The position numbers and the translations under genes are program-made. From Rhodospirillales bacterium (GTDB lineage: Bacteria; Pseudomonadota; Alphaproteobacteria; Rhodospirillales; Magnetospirillaceae): a stretch of 51,645 bases of DNA. This document shows positions 42,601 through 50,386 of this stretch, one piece after another. A model generated the notes under the pieces. The model ran no database searches, was not told where the DNA came from, and worked only from the letters and a program-made list of their open reading frames with translations. Where the stretch lies: the NCBI GenBank assembly GCA_015654615.1, contig JAATGN010000306.1, positions 1 through 51,645 of the forward strand, read 5' to 3'. Position 1 is the stretch's first letter, and each line of letters begins with the position of its first letter.

Positions 42601-44139
42601 TCACTTGACCTTGATCGTCACCACCTGGACGGTGGAATCGAATTTGTCGATGTCCAGATGCTGGTTCAGGATGTCCTTCAGCGTTCCTTCCTTGAGCGGG
42701 GTCAGGTCGGTTTCCTCCAGGGCGGCCGGCCTGATGCCGCCATAGGGTTTGGCGGTGGCGACGCAGGCCACGGCCTCGGCCGCCCCGGCCCGGTCCAGCA
42801 CCAGGCTGAACTTGTTGCCGGGAGGAATGGTGACCTTCTCCCCGGCGCCCACCGAGGGGCTGGGGCGGAAACGATTGGGAAATATCCGGGCGACGGTCCC
42901 GTCGGCCGACTGGTAATAGCAATAAAGGTCGACCGCCTTGGCCGTGTTGGCCGTCAGAAGCAGCTTGTCGCCCATATGGTATTCGGGGGCATTGGGAAGC
43001 AGCGACAGCCGGATGGCCTCGCCGCCGCCGGTAAGCCGGGCCGGCCGGTCCAGCGGCGGCTGCGGGACGGGTCTGCCCGATCCCCGGTCGTCGCTGCCGC
43101 CGCTGGTGACCAGTCCCTTGATCAGCATGGCGTAATAAAGATCGAAGCTGGGCCGCCCATTGGCGATCAGGTCGTTGGCGACCTGGTATCTGTTCACGGC
43201 GGTCAGCAGGTCGGGATTCATCCTGCCGTCGATCGGACCGGAATAGGAACCGTCGCGCTGCAGGCCGGCCTGTATCTGGCGGACACGATCCGGCTCGGTC
43301 ATCTGGTCATACCAGTCGCGGGCCTGGGTCATCATCTCCGGGTTGGTCGAATCGATGCCCAGGCAGCGCCAATACGGCACGCGGGCCAGTTTGCCCAGCA
43401 CCTCGATCACCCCCAATTCCACCAGGGTGCGGACGGCCTGGTTCGATCCCTCCGAGGTGTCGGACGACAGATTGAAGGTCAGGCTGGCCTTGGCGATCAG
43501 CCCCTGCACGTCGGCGCTGTCCTCGCGTCGGACCGTGGCGATCGTGTTGGTGGAGGAATAACCCGGCATGATCTGGCGGGTCCGGGTGTCGCCCAGGTTC
43601 AGATCCATCGAGACCAGCGACACCAGTTGATCCCGCGATGCTCCGACGGACAGGAACGGCAAGGCGAGGCCCGCGCCCTGTTTGTCGTTCATCACCCCCT
43701 GGTCGGCCTGGGTGATCGATCCGCGGACGTAATAGGTCGGGATGGTGATCTGGCTGGTGCCGACCCACTGGTCCTCGATGTAGAACACGGTATCGCCGTG
43801 ACGCTCCACGTCGACGAAGCGGTAGGCGCCGCTTTTCGCGGACATCTTGGCGATGGCGCTGATCATCATCTCCTTGGTGCCGGCCTTGATCTTGCCGGTA
43901 TCGTCGGGGATGCCGTCGCTGGTTATGACGATGTTCTGCTTGCCATAGGCCAGGAACATGTCGTCCATGCAGCGCAGCGCCTCGCTGAAGCTGGTCACGT
44001 TCTTGACCACCGGGGTTTTCGGCTGCACCGCCACCTGGGCTTTTTGCGGCGAGGGCTGTTGACACCCGGCCAGGAGCAGGCACCCGCAGAGAACCGCACG
44101 GCCGATGGAAGATCGCCAGGAATAGTTCGGCACGGCCAT
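42601..44139 (-). CDS. CsgG/HfaB-like outer-membrane lipoprotein with PG-binding and DUF4384-like domains
   Basis: A 512-residue lipoprotein: signal and lipobox LLLAGC place lipidation at Cys26. Residues about 45-260 resemble the CsgG/HfaB curli-type export channel (SFSEALRCMDDMFLAYG, YYVRGSITQAD, SLVSMDLNLGDTRTRQIMPG). About 280-345 looks like a peptidoglycan-binding repeat (GLQRDGSYSGPIDGRMNPDL), and about 370-465 like DUF4384 (YHMGDKLLLTANTAKAVDLY, VARIFPNRF). Canonical CsgG lacks the two extra domains. It may form the secretion pore for the neighbouring small repeat proteins. The ATG at 44139 touches the AAGGGG site, so the GTG at 44133 may be the true start. Confidence 0.78.
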   Translation of the reverse strand: MAVPNYSWRSSIGRAVLCGCLLLAGCQQPSPQKAQVAVQPKTPVVKNVTSFSEALRCMDDMFLAYGKQNIVITSDGIPDDTGKIKAGTKEMMISAIAKMSAKSGAYRFVDVERHGDTVFYIEDQWVGTSQITIPTYYVRGSITQADQGVMNDKQGAGLALPFLSVGASRDQLVSLVSMDLNLGDTRTRQIMPGYSSTNTIATVRREDSADVQGLIAKASLTFNLSSDTSEGSNQAVRTLVELGVIEVLGKLARVPYWRCLGIDSTNPEMMTQARDWYDQMTEPDRVRQIQAGLQRDGSYSGPIDGRMNPDLLTAVNRYQVANDLIANGRPSFDLYYAMLIKGLVTSGGSDDRGSGRPVPQPPLDRPARLTGGGEAIRLSLLPNAPEYHMGDKLLLTANTAKAVDLYCYYQSADGTVARIFPNRFRPSPSVGAGEKVTIPPGNKFSLVLDRAGAAEAVACVATAKPYGGIRPAALEETDLTPLKEGTLKDILNQHLDIDKFDSTVQVVTIKVK

Positions 44140-44144
44140 CCCCT

Positions 44145-44471
44145 TCAGTGGCACACGTTCACGACATTGCCCCGGATCACGACCGTATTGTCCTGATTCA
44201 AAGGTTGATTTCTGGAGGTCTGGGTGTTGCCGATCTGCAGCGGTCCGCAGGTATTGTTGATGACGTCCTGCGGCACCAGTCCCTGCTTGGTGTTTTCCTC
44301 GATGGCCGAATGAGAGAGGACACGGTTCATCTTGGCGTCGGCTTCGGGGGCGGATTGCGTTCGATCGTTCAATTCCTGCGCGGCGGCGCCGGCGGCGAAG
44401 CCTCCGACGCAAAGGAAGCAACCCAGCGCAAGCCGCCGCGCCGCGCGGAAGCGGGAATTTTTCGAAGCCAT
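44145..44471 (-). CDS. Small exported protein with Asn-rich 'IG' unit
   Basis: A 108-residue protein with a long signal peptide (about 1-31, ending GAAAQ). The middle is charged and helical (SAPEADAKMNRVLSHSAIEE). The last 40 residues contain DVINNTCGPLQIGNTQTSRN and then NQDNTVVIRGNVVNVC, with a Cys and an 'I-G' pair spaced as in the other secreted proteins here. It is five bases before the CsgG-like gene and 25 after the repeat protein gene, so it is part of one operon. Role unknown; a curlin-like minor subunit is one option. Confidence 0.7.
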   Translation of the reverse strand: MASKNSRFRAARRLALGCFLCVGGFAAGAAAQELNDRTQSAPEADAKMNRVLSHSAIEENTKQGLVPQDVINNTCGPLQIGNTQTSRNQPLNQDNTVVIRGNVVNVCH

Positions 44472-44496
44472 CCTTACCCCCCTTGCCGCCACCGGC

Positions 44497-44823
44497 TTAT
44501 TTTTCGCAGGCGTTCGTGCCGATCGAGCCGACGTCGACGCAGGCCTTGGAATTGTTCTTGGCCGAGTTGGTGATCTCCTGGGCGTTGGCGTTGATGGTGG
44601 TATTGCCGTTGATGGTGGTGTTGCCGTTGATGCGGCCGACCCCGACGTCCGCCGTCGAATTGTTTTCGGCCGAGTTGGTGATCTGCTTGGCCGTGGCGTT
44701 GATGGTGGTGTTGCCGTTGATCTTGACGCCCCCGGTTTCCTGCGCGACGGCGACCCCGCAAAACATCGACGTCGCGGCAAGCAGCGCGATCGCCGTCAGC
44801 GACGCTCTCGATTTTTGAATCAT
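44497..44823 (-). CDS. Small secreted repeat protein, candidate main surface subunit
   Basis: A 108-residue exported protein with signal peptide 1-28 (ending GVAVAQ). Two near-identical 30-residue repeats follow: INGNTTINATAKQITNSA... at 35-64 and INGNTTINANAQEITNSA... at 71-101, with one extra INGNTT at 65-70. The second ends ACVDVGSIG with a Cys. Regular Asn/Thr/Ser-rich repeats with alternating small and polar residues suggest a beta-solenoid or amyloid-like fold, functionally like curlins but with a different consensus. First gene of its operon, with a good GGGGAGAGGG site and a promoter at 44883-44910. Confidence 0.75.
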   Translation of the reverse strand: MIQKSRASLTAIALLAATSMFCGVAVAQETGGVKINGNTTINATAKQITNSAENNSTADVGVGRINGNTTINGNTTINANAQEITNSAKNNSKACVDVGSIGTNACEK

Positions 44824-44882
44824 GGCCCTCTCCCCACTTCAATGTAAGGCTGTATACTCACAAAGACATTCTATCAAAAATA

Positions 44883-44910
44883 ATAATATCGCCCCGATCA
44901 AGGTCTTCAA
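44883..44910 (-). promoter_or_regulatory. Promoter of the repeat-protein operon
   Basis: Minus strand: -35 TTGAAG (44905-44910), 16-base spacer, -10 TATTAT (44883-44888), in an AT-rich 124-base gap, about 60 bases before the start codon. Confidence 0.6.
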
Positions 44911-44947
44911 AGGCAAAACCTCGACGATCGATGGCATTTTCGTGAAA

Positions 44948-45607
44948 TCAGTTCCTCAACCGGATTTGCACCCGGCGATTTTCGCCGCTGGCGGGATCGG
45001 TTTCCGGCAGGGGCTCCTTCGGACCCTTGCCCAGCGCCACCAGCCGGTCCGGGGCGATGCCGTACTGGCTTTCCAGGGCGTCCCGCACCGTTCCGGCCCG
45101 GCCGCGGGAAAGGGTCATATTGTGCGCGAACTCTCCCGTCGCGTCGGTATGGCCTTCGATAATCAGCCTGGTCTGCGGATCGGCCTGGAGAAATTTGGCG
45201 ATGCTTTCCAGATAGGGGCCGGCTTCCGGTCGCAGCCGGGCGGAATTGAGATCGAAATGGATCTGAACGGCGACGGCCTTTTCCGAAACCGTCTCGGTCT
45301 GCCGCGGGGCTTGCGGGGCGGGCGCCTGGGCCTGGGGCGTCTCTCCCGCCGACGCGGGCTGGATCGACGGGCCGGCGGCAGGACCGGCGGGAGCCGCCTC
45401 GTTCAGGTCGATGACGATGGAGCGCGTCTTCATGTGCGGCGCGCCGCTGCCCAGGGCCGTCCGCAATTCGGACACGGACGGCGGCGAATGGAAGACGGTG
45501 ATGTCGTCGGCCCTGGCCGGGAAGGTCCCTGCGGCCAGGACCAGCCCGCCCGCCAGCGCGGCCATGGCGACCCGGGCGGACAAAACACGGTCAAAGGAAC
45601 AGGCCAT
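44948..45607 (-). CDS. OmpA-family periplasmic/outer-membrane protein
   Basis: A 219-residue exported protein. Signal peptide about 1-33. A Pro/Ala-rich spacer (about 75-105) leads to a C-terminal OmpA peptidoglycan-binding domain (about 110-219): IHFDLNSARLRPEAGPYLESIA, IIEGHTDATGEFAHNMTLSRGRA and ENRRVQIRLRN. The Asp of HTDATG and the Arg of the SRGRA/NRRV segments bind diaminopimelate in the family. There is no N-terminal beta barrel. It is the last gene of the caspase operon (24 bases after it). It likely anchors the system to the cell wall, together with the PG-binding domain of the CsgG-like protein. Confidence 0.88.
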   Translation of the reverse strand: MACSFDRVLSARVAMAALAGGLVLAAGTFPARADDITVFHSPPSVSELRTALGSGAPHMKTRSIVIDLNEAAPAGPAAGPSIQPASAGETPQAQAPAPQAPRQTETVSEKAVAVQIHFDLNSARLRPEAGPYLESIAKFLQADPQTRLIIEGHTDATGEFAHNMTLSRGRAGTVRDALESQYGIAPDRLVALGKGPKEPLPETDPASGENRRVQIRLRN

Positions 45608-45631
45608 CTTCGCCTCCTGCTTGGAACAAGG

Positions 45632-47266
45632 TCATTGGGGGGCGCTGAACGAGACGTTCACCCCGATCTGAAAAGGTTTGTCGCGCAGTTCGTTTTCCAG
45701 GGCGGCCATCAGCCGGAGCGTTCCGGGCTTGCCGTCCAGCTTTTCGAAGACGCGGTGCAAGCCGGTCAAGGGCTGGGCGGTGGCGACGGCCAGCAGATGG
45801 TCCGCACCGAAGGGTGGGCCCACCTTCAGCTCCAGCGAAAAGGCGCGGTCGAACGAAACCTCGAGCGGATCCCTGGCTCGCTCCGAATTCAGCGGATAGA
45901 GGAAATTGACGGTGCCGTCCGAGGACAGATTGAACACCGTCAGAAAGGTCAGCTTCTGGCCGGCGATGCTGAAGCGGACGCTCTGGCCGTCGCGGTGAAC
46001 CTTGTCGTCGGGGGCCAGGGCCATGTCGATGCCGCTGTGTTCGGCCAGGCCCTTCAGAGTGTCGACCATCAGCATCTTGTCGACGACCATCTGCACGCGG
46101 CCGAGGTCGGCTTGCGGATCGGCGGCCGGCGGCGTGGCGCCGTTCACCCTCACCAAGGCCCGGACCTCGCTGGTCGGGCCATAGGCGATGACGTCCCCCA
46201 ACTGGTTGGTGATCTCCCCGCGCGCCGCGTCCCACGTCAGGGCGGCCGCGCCGGGCGGGGCCAGGGCGACGCCGCGCAGCTTTTGCGCCAGGGCCTCCGG
46301 GCCGCTCGGGCCGGCGTTGATGATGGAGAGCGACAGCGCGCGCGGCTTGTCGAGGTCGGTCTTGACCGTGTTGGACGGGTCTTGCGCCGGCAGGGCGAGC
46401 TGGAAATCGCCGCGGATGGCGATTTCCGGATGCTGCTGCCCGTCGGTTTTCATCCGGACCACCCGGCGAATGAAGCTTTCGAGATCGGCCGATGCCAATA
46501 CGCCGCCCTTGCCGTCGCCGGCCTCGCCTTCCAGCGCCCTGGCGACGGCGTAGCTGAGAGCGCCGCGGGGGGCGCCGTCGATGAGGATCTCGGGATCGAG
46601 TTCGTCGGGCGGCACCGCGCCCAGATGGGCGACATGGGACAGTCGGACGTTGCCGTCCTCCTCGGCCGGACCCCGCATGCCCGGGCGGTTCGAAACCGGC
46701 GGCAGACGGTCGTCCTGCAGCGGCGGCAGGATGACGGAACGCACCTTGAACCCGGGTGACGCCCCATAGCTGCGGGTCATGGTGCCGGCATGGCAGGTGT
46801 CGACCACGAAAACGATGTGCAGCCGCGGCGCGCTTCGCAGCATTTCGCCGAATTCGGCGTCGATGATGCGTTGGTAGGTGCCCTCTCCCCTGACGTTGAA
46901 GTCCGCCAGCAGGACGAACTGCTGGAAGCCGGTTCGACCCGGCAGCGGCACCTTGGCGCCATGCCCGGCGAAGGTCAGGAACACGGTGTCGCCCGGCTTG
47001 GCCGTGCCGACGATGTCCTTCCAGGCGGCCAGGACGCTGTCGCGGTCGGCTTGGCGGTCGAGCAACAGGCGGACCTCCTTGGCCTTCAGCTTGCGCAGGG
47101 CCTGGGCGATGTCGCGGGCATCGTTGGCCGCGCCGTCCAGTTTGTCGACGTGCTGATAATCGTCGATGCCGATGACCAGACCGTAATACTCGGCCCGCGC
47201 CGCGCCGCCGAACCCGAGCATGGCCATGGCGGCCGCCACGGCGAGCAACAGGCGGCGGGCGGTCAT
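45632..47266 (-). CDS. Exported caspase-fold (peptidase C14) protein with DUF4384-like C-terminus
   Basis: A 544-residue protein. Signal peptide 1-25 (ending GGAARA). The caspase p20-type domain (about 26-260) starts YGLVIGIDDYQHVDKL and keeps the catalytic dyad His102 (TFAGHGA) and Cys158 (VVDTCHAG). The C-terminal third (about 400-520) has LTFLTVFNLSSDGTVNFLYP and ADHLLAVAT, like DUF4384. Caspase-like proteins usually act in the cytoplasm; the signal peptide puts this one in the periplasm. Its start overlaps the stop of the WD40-caspase gene (ATGA), so the two are made together. Confidence 0.87.
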   Translation of the reverse strand: MTARRLLLAVAAAMAMLGFGGAARAEYYGLVIGIDDYQHVDKLDGAANDARDIAQALRKLKAKEVRLLLDRQADRDSVLAAWKDIVGTAKPGDTVFLTFAGHGAKVPLPGRTGFQQFVLLADFNVRGEGTYQRIIDAEFGEMLRSAPRLHIVFVVDTCHAGTMTRSYGASPGFKVRSVILPPLQDDRLPPVSNRPGMRGPAEEDGNVRLSHVAHLGAVPPDELDPEILIDGAPRGALSYAVARALEGEAGDGKGGVLASADLESFIRRVVRMKTDGQQHPEIAIRGDFQLALPAQDPSNTVKTDLDKPRALSLSIINAGPSGPEALAQKLRGVALAPPGAAALTWDAARGEITNQLGDVIAYGPTSEVRALVRVNGATPPAADPQADLGRVQMVVDKMLMVDTLKGLAEHSGIDMALAPDDKVHRDGQSVRFSIAGQKLTFLTVFNLSSDGTVNFLYPLNSERARDPLEVSFDRAFSLELKVGPPFGADHLLAVATAQPLTGLHRVFEKLDGKPGTLRLMAALENELRDKPFQIGVNVSFSAPQ

Positions 47267-50200
47267 TGCGCGGCCCCGCTCAGGGGAAAGGGGGAAAGCT
47301 CGCCGCCGTCGCCGCCGAATTTGAAGACGGCCTTCTGCGTGTGGCGAGGGTTTTGCTCCGCGACCAGTTCGGGCACGCGCATGGTGACATAGGCCCCCAG
47401 GCCGATCTGGCTGACCGAGCCGCGTTTGTCGCTGGCCTCGCCGTTCAGCCCCTCGATCACGGCATAGGCGAAGGGGCCGTTGATCCCCTTGTAGCTGTCC
47501 AGGGCGGTTTGATCCGCCGATGCGGCGCCCAGGATGTAGAAGCTCTTGCCGAAGTCCTCGTGAATCTTGTCGATGACCGAGGTTTTCAGAGCTCCCGAAT
47601 GGCAGGTATCGAGAAGAAGAAAGATGTTTCTGGTGGGAATCTTGGCCAGATTGCTCTTGAACATGAATTGCGAGAAGGCGGTCTGGTCCAGGCGGTCGAT
47701 GTCGGTTTCCGACGTGATGAAGTAGTAAGGCGAGGTATTCTGCCGATCGTCGACGAAACCATGCCCGGCGAAATACAGGAAGACCGTGTCGTCGGGGCCG
47801 GCCTCGCGGGCCAACCGGTCGAAGGCCTTTTCAAGATTGCCGACGGTGACGTCGGAGTCATTCAGGACGGTTTCCTGGATGTCGCCATAGGATGCGGCGT
47901 GTTTCCGCTCCAACACCTGCACCACGTCGTGCATATCCTTGACGGCGAAACGCAAGGCGTTGGGGCCGCCATATCTGTCGATGCCCGCCGCCAGGATCAT
48001 CAGGCGGGGCTTGGTCGCGGCCTGGAGCGGAGCGTCCTCGTTCCGGGCGGCGACGATGAAGTCCACCCGCGTCGACACGGCGTCCACGGCGTTGCCTTCG
48101 TTGTAGGCGCGCACCCACACTTCATTGCGGCCCGGCGGCAGGCCGATATCGCGTTCCCGGACGCCGTCCCGAGGTGCGGAGGACCCGGCCCGACCGAAGC
48201 CCCGCGTGTTGTCCACCAGGCGCCCGTTGACGAAGATATCCACATCGCCGATGCCGCCCTGGCGGTCGCTTACCTTGAAGCGGAGCCTGATGCCGTTGGT
48301 TCCGGCGGGAAGCGTGGCGACGGCGATGGGCGTCTCGCCGTTCTGGCCCGAAGGCGACGCCTCCTGGCGGGAGAAGCCGCGCGTCGCCGCGGCCTCGACC
48401 GACACGCAGGCGCCGGCCTTGGCGCCGGCCGAGGGTTTCAGGTCGGCGCGGGCCAGGCCGCGCGTGCCCTCCATGCTCAGGGGGCAGTATTCGACCAGTT
48501 CCACCGACGGCGCCGGCCTTTCGCCCAGAACTTTGGTGATCGAGCCGATCTTGGCCAGCTTGGCCCTGATCTCGTCGTCCGCCGAACCGTTCACCTTTCT
48601 GGCGATCAGTTCGGGCGCGTAGAACAGCTGATAAAGGCGGTCGAACTCGACCCATTCCGGGGTGGATCGGGCCCCATGGTTGATCTGGTAGCCGACGATG
48701 TCGGCGTTTCCGCCGTCGGAATGGGCAAAGAAACCCTCATGAGTCCAGGCCATCCAGCGCGATCCGTCGCCGCGCACGAACAGCACGGCCAGTTCGGACA
48801 GCGGATCGGGACCGTCCAGGCTAACCCAGCGCAGGGTGCCGTCGCCCAGTGCGGCCACGGCCACCTTGCCCAGGCGGGCGGCGGCAATCCCCCAGACTTC
48901 TCCCGGCATGACGACCGAGGCCACAACCTGGCCCCGGGCGTCCAGGAGTTTCAATCCTTCCGACGTGCCCAGCAAAACTCGGTCGCCGCCCGGCAAGACG
49001 GCGACGCTGCGCGCCAGTTCGCCGGGATGCAACGCGACCGGCCGGCCGTTGAGCTTGGGCCGGGGCGCGTTTTTCCAATCGCTGACGGAGATTTTGCCGG
49101 CCGAGGCGGCGGGCCGGTCGATGTGGGGGTCCCCGGGCGGGTCGGCGGTCAGTTTGAGCTGGACCAGATCGGCTCGCACCGACCGTTTGCCGCCTTGACC
49201 GAGGCCGAAATCGACAATCGTGCCGTCTTCGGACAGGCCGAAACGGCCGTCGGCGATGTCGCGGAAATCGGCGATCTGGCCGTCGACCACGGGCCCGAGC
49301 TTTCCTTCGCCGTTCATCCATCCCCAGGAGGGATCGGCCGAAGCGAACAGCACGCCGCCGGCCTTGGGCGCGAAAAGGTGCATGACGGCGTCGCGGGCGA
49401 CCTCCACGTCCCGGGCGGCACCCGAACCGCCGTCCCCCCACCGTCGCACGACCACCTTGCCGGCCTTGTCGCGGGCCGAGCCGGCAGCCATCAGGTCGCG
49501 TCCGTCGGCGCTCCAGGCCACCGCGGCGAGGTTGCCGCCGGTCAGCCCCCGCGAGTCGACGCTGTAGAGCGGTTTGGCGGTGGCGGCGGCCGTCAGCACG
49601 TCCACCCGGCCGACATCCTCGTATCCCACCGCCAGCTTGGTTCCATCGGGGGAAAAGGCCGCCGACAGGGGCTTCCTGCCGGCGGTCCTGGTTTTGACGA
49701 CCAGCTTGTAGGCGGCGTCATACAATCGAATGAAACCGTCCCGGCTGACCGTGGCGACGCGGCCCGAGCGGTCGAAGCACAGCGCCGTGGCGACGTCCGC
49801 ATAGTCCTTGTCTTCGCGCAGCAGCTTTCCGTCGGCGGCGTTCCAGACGGCGAAACCGCCGTGGCCGCTGAACACGGCGGCGAAGACGGTGCCGTCCGGT
49901 GAAAAGGCAAGATCGTTGGCCAGATCCGGCAGGTGCGACAGGCGGGCCTTCAGCTGCCGCCGGTCGACGTCGAAGACATAGATGGAATAGGTGCCGTCCC
50001 AGCTGCCGCCGGTATATCCGCTCGCCAACAGCGTTTTGCCGTCGGGAGACAGGGCGGTGGAATAGAGGCTGCCTTCAGGGCCGTCGCCGATCGGAACCCG
50101 CAAGGTCGCGTTCAGGCGGCCGTCGGGAAAGCTCCACAACCGTACCGTCTTGTCGAGGGATGCGGTCGCCAGCACGGTCTGGTCGGCATTCATCGCGAGA

Positions 50201-50343
50201 TGGGTGACGACGGCGGTGTGACGTCCGATCTCGATGCGCAGGATCGGGTCGGAGGACGGGGACGCCGCCTGGGCCGCGCCGGCGAAGGCGAGACACAGCC
50301 CGACCGCCAGAAAGAACGCGCCGACCCGCCGCGCTTCCGTCAT
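47263..50343 (-). CDS. Exported WD40-repeat caspase-fold protein
   Basis: A 1026-residue protein. ATG 50343 is chosen (a GGGATGG site lies upstream and a clean signal peptide ends AGAAQA); ATG 50361 would add six residues. The N-terminal half has WD40-type propeller repeats (LATASLDKTVRLWSFPDG, DLAFSPDGTVFAAVFSG, VATVSRDGFIRLYD, AAFSPDGTKLAVGYED), then a middle domain that includes a WVRAYNEGNAVD-like Ig segment. The C-terminal caspase domain (about 770-1000) keeps His861 (FLYFAGHG) and Cys914 (LLLDTCHSG). The propeller probably senses or binds a partner; its substrate is unknown. Coupled to the second caspase gene. Confidence 0.88.
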   Translation of the reverse strand: MTEARRVGAFFLAVGLCLAFAGAAQAASPSSDPILRIEIGRHTAVVTHLAMNADQTVLATASLDKTVRLWSFPDGRLNATLRVPIGDGPEGSLYSTALSPDGKTLLASGYTGGSWDGTYSIYVFDVDRRQLKARLSHLPDLANDLAFSPDGTVFAAVFSGHGGFAVWNAADGKLLREDKDYADVATALCFDRSGRVATVSRDGFIRLYDAAYKLVVKTRTAGRKPLSAAFSPDGTKLAVGYEDVGRVDVLTAAATAKPLYSVDSRGLTGGNLAAVAWSADGRDLMAAGSARDKAGKVVVRRWGDGGSGAARDVEVARDAVMHLFAPKAGGVLFASADPSWGWMNGEGKLGPVVDGQIADFRDIADGRFGLSEDGTIVDFGLGQGGKRSVRADLVQLKLTADPPGDPHIDRPAASAGKISVSDWKNAPRPKLNGRPVALHPGELARSVAVLPGGDRVLLGTSEGLKLLDARGQVVASVVMPGEVWGIAAARLGKVAVAALGDGTLRWVSLDGPDPLSELAVLFVRGDGSRWMAWTHEGFFAHSDGGNADIVGYQINHGARSTPEWVEFDRLYQLFYAPELIARKVNGSADDEIRAKLAKIGSITKVLGERPAPSVELVEYCPLSMEGTRGLARADLKPSAGAKAGACVSVEAAATRGFSRQEASPSGQNGETPIAVATLPAGTNGIRLRFKVSDRQGGIGDVDIFVNGRLVDNTRGFGRAGSSAPRDGVRERDIGLPPGRNEVWVRAYNEGNAVDAVSTRVDFIVAARNEDAPLQAATKPRLMILAAGIDRYGGPNALRFAVKDMHDVVQVLERKHAASYGDIQETVLNDSDVTVGNLEKAFDRLAREAGPDDTVFLYFAGHGFVDDRQNTSPYYFITSETDIDRLDQTAFSQFMFKSNLAKIPTRNIFLLLDTCHSGALKTSVIDKIHEDFGKSFYILGAASADQTALDSYKGINGPFAYAVIEGLNGEASDKRGSVSQIGLGAYVTMRVPELVAEQNPRHTQKAVFKFGGDGGELSPFPLSGAAQ

Positions 50344-50386
50344 GATGTTCCATCCCGCCATCCCCGGACGATCCTTAGTTTCGCGC

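Noticed and set aside
47266-49902. 878-residue plus-strand frame opposite the WD40-caspase gene
   Set aside because: No motif, His/Gln/Gly-rich composition of a reverse shadow; the minus-strand protein has clear WD40 and caspase motifs.
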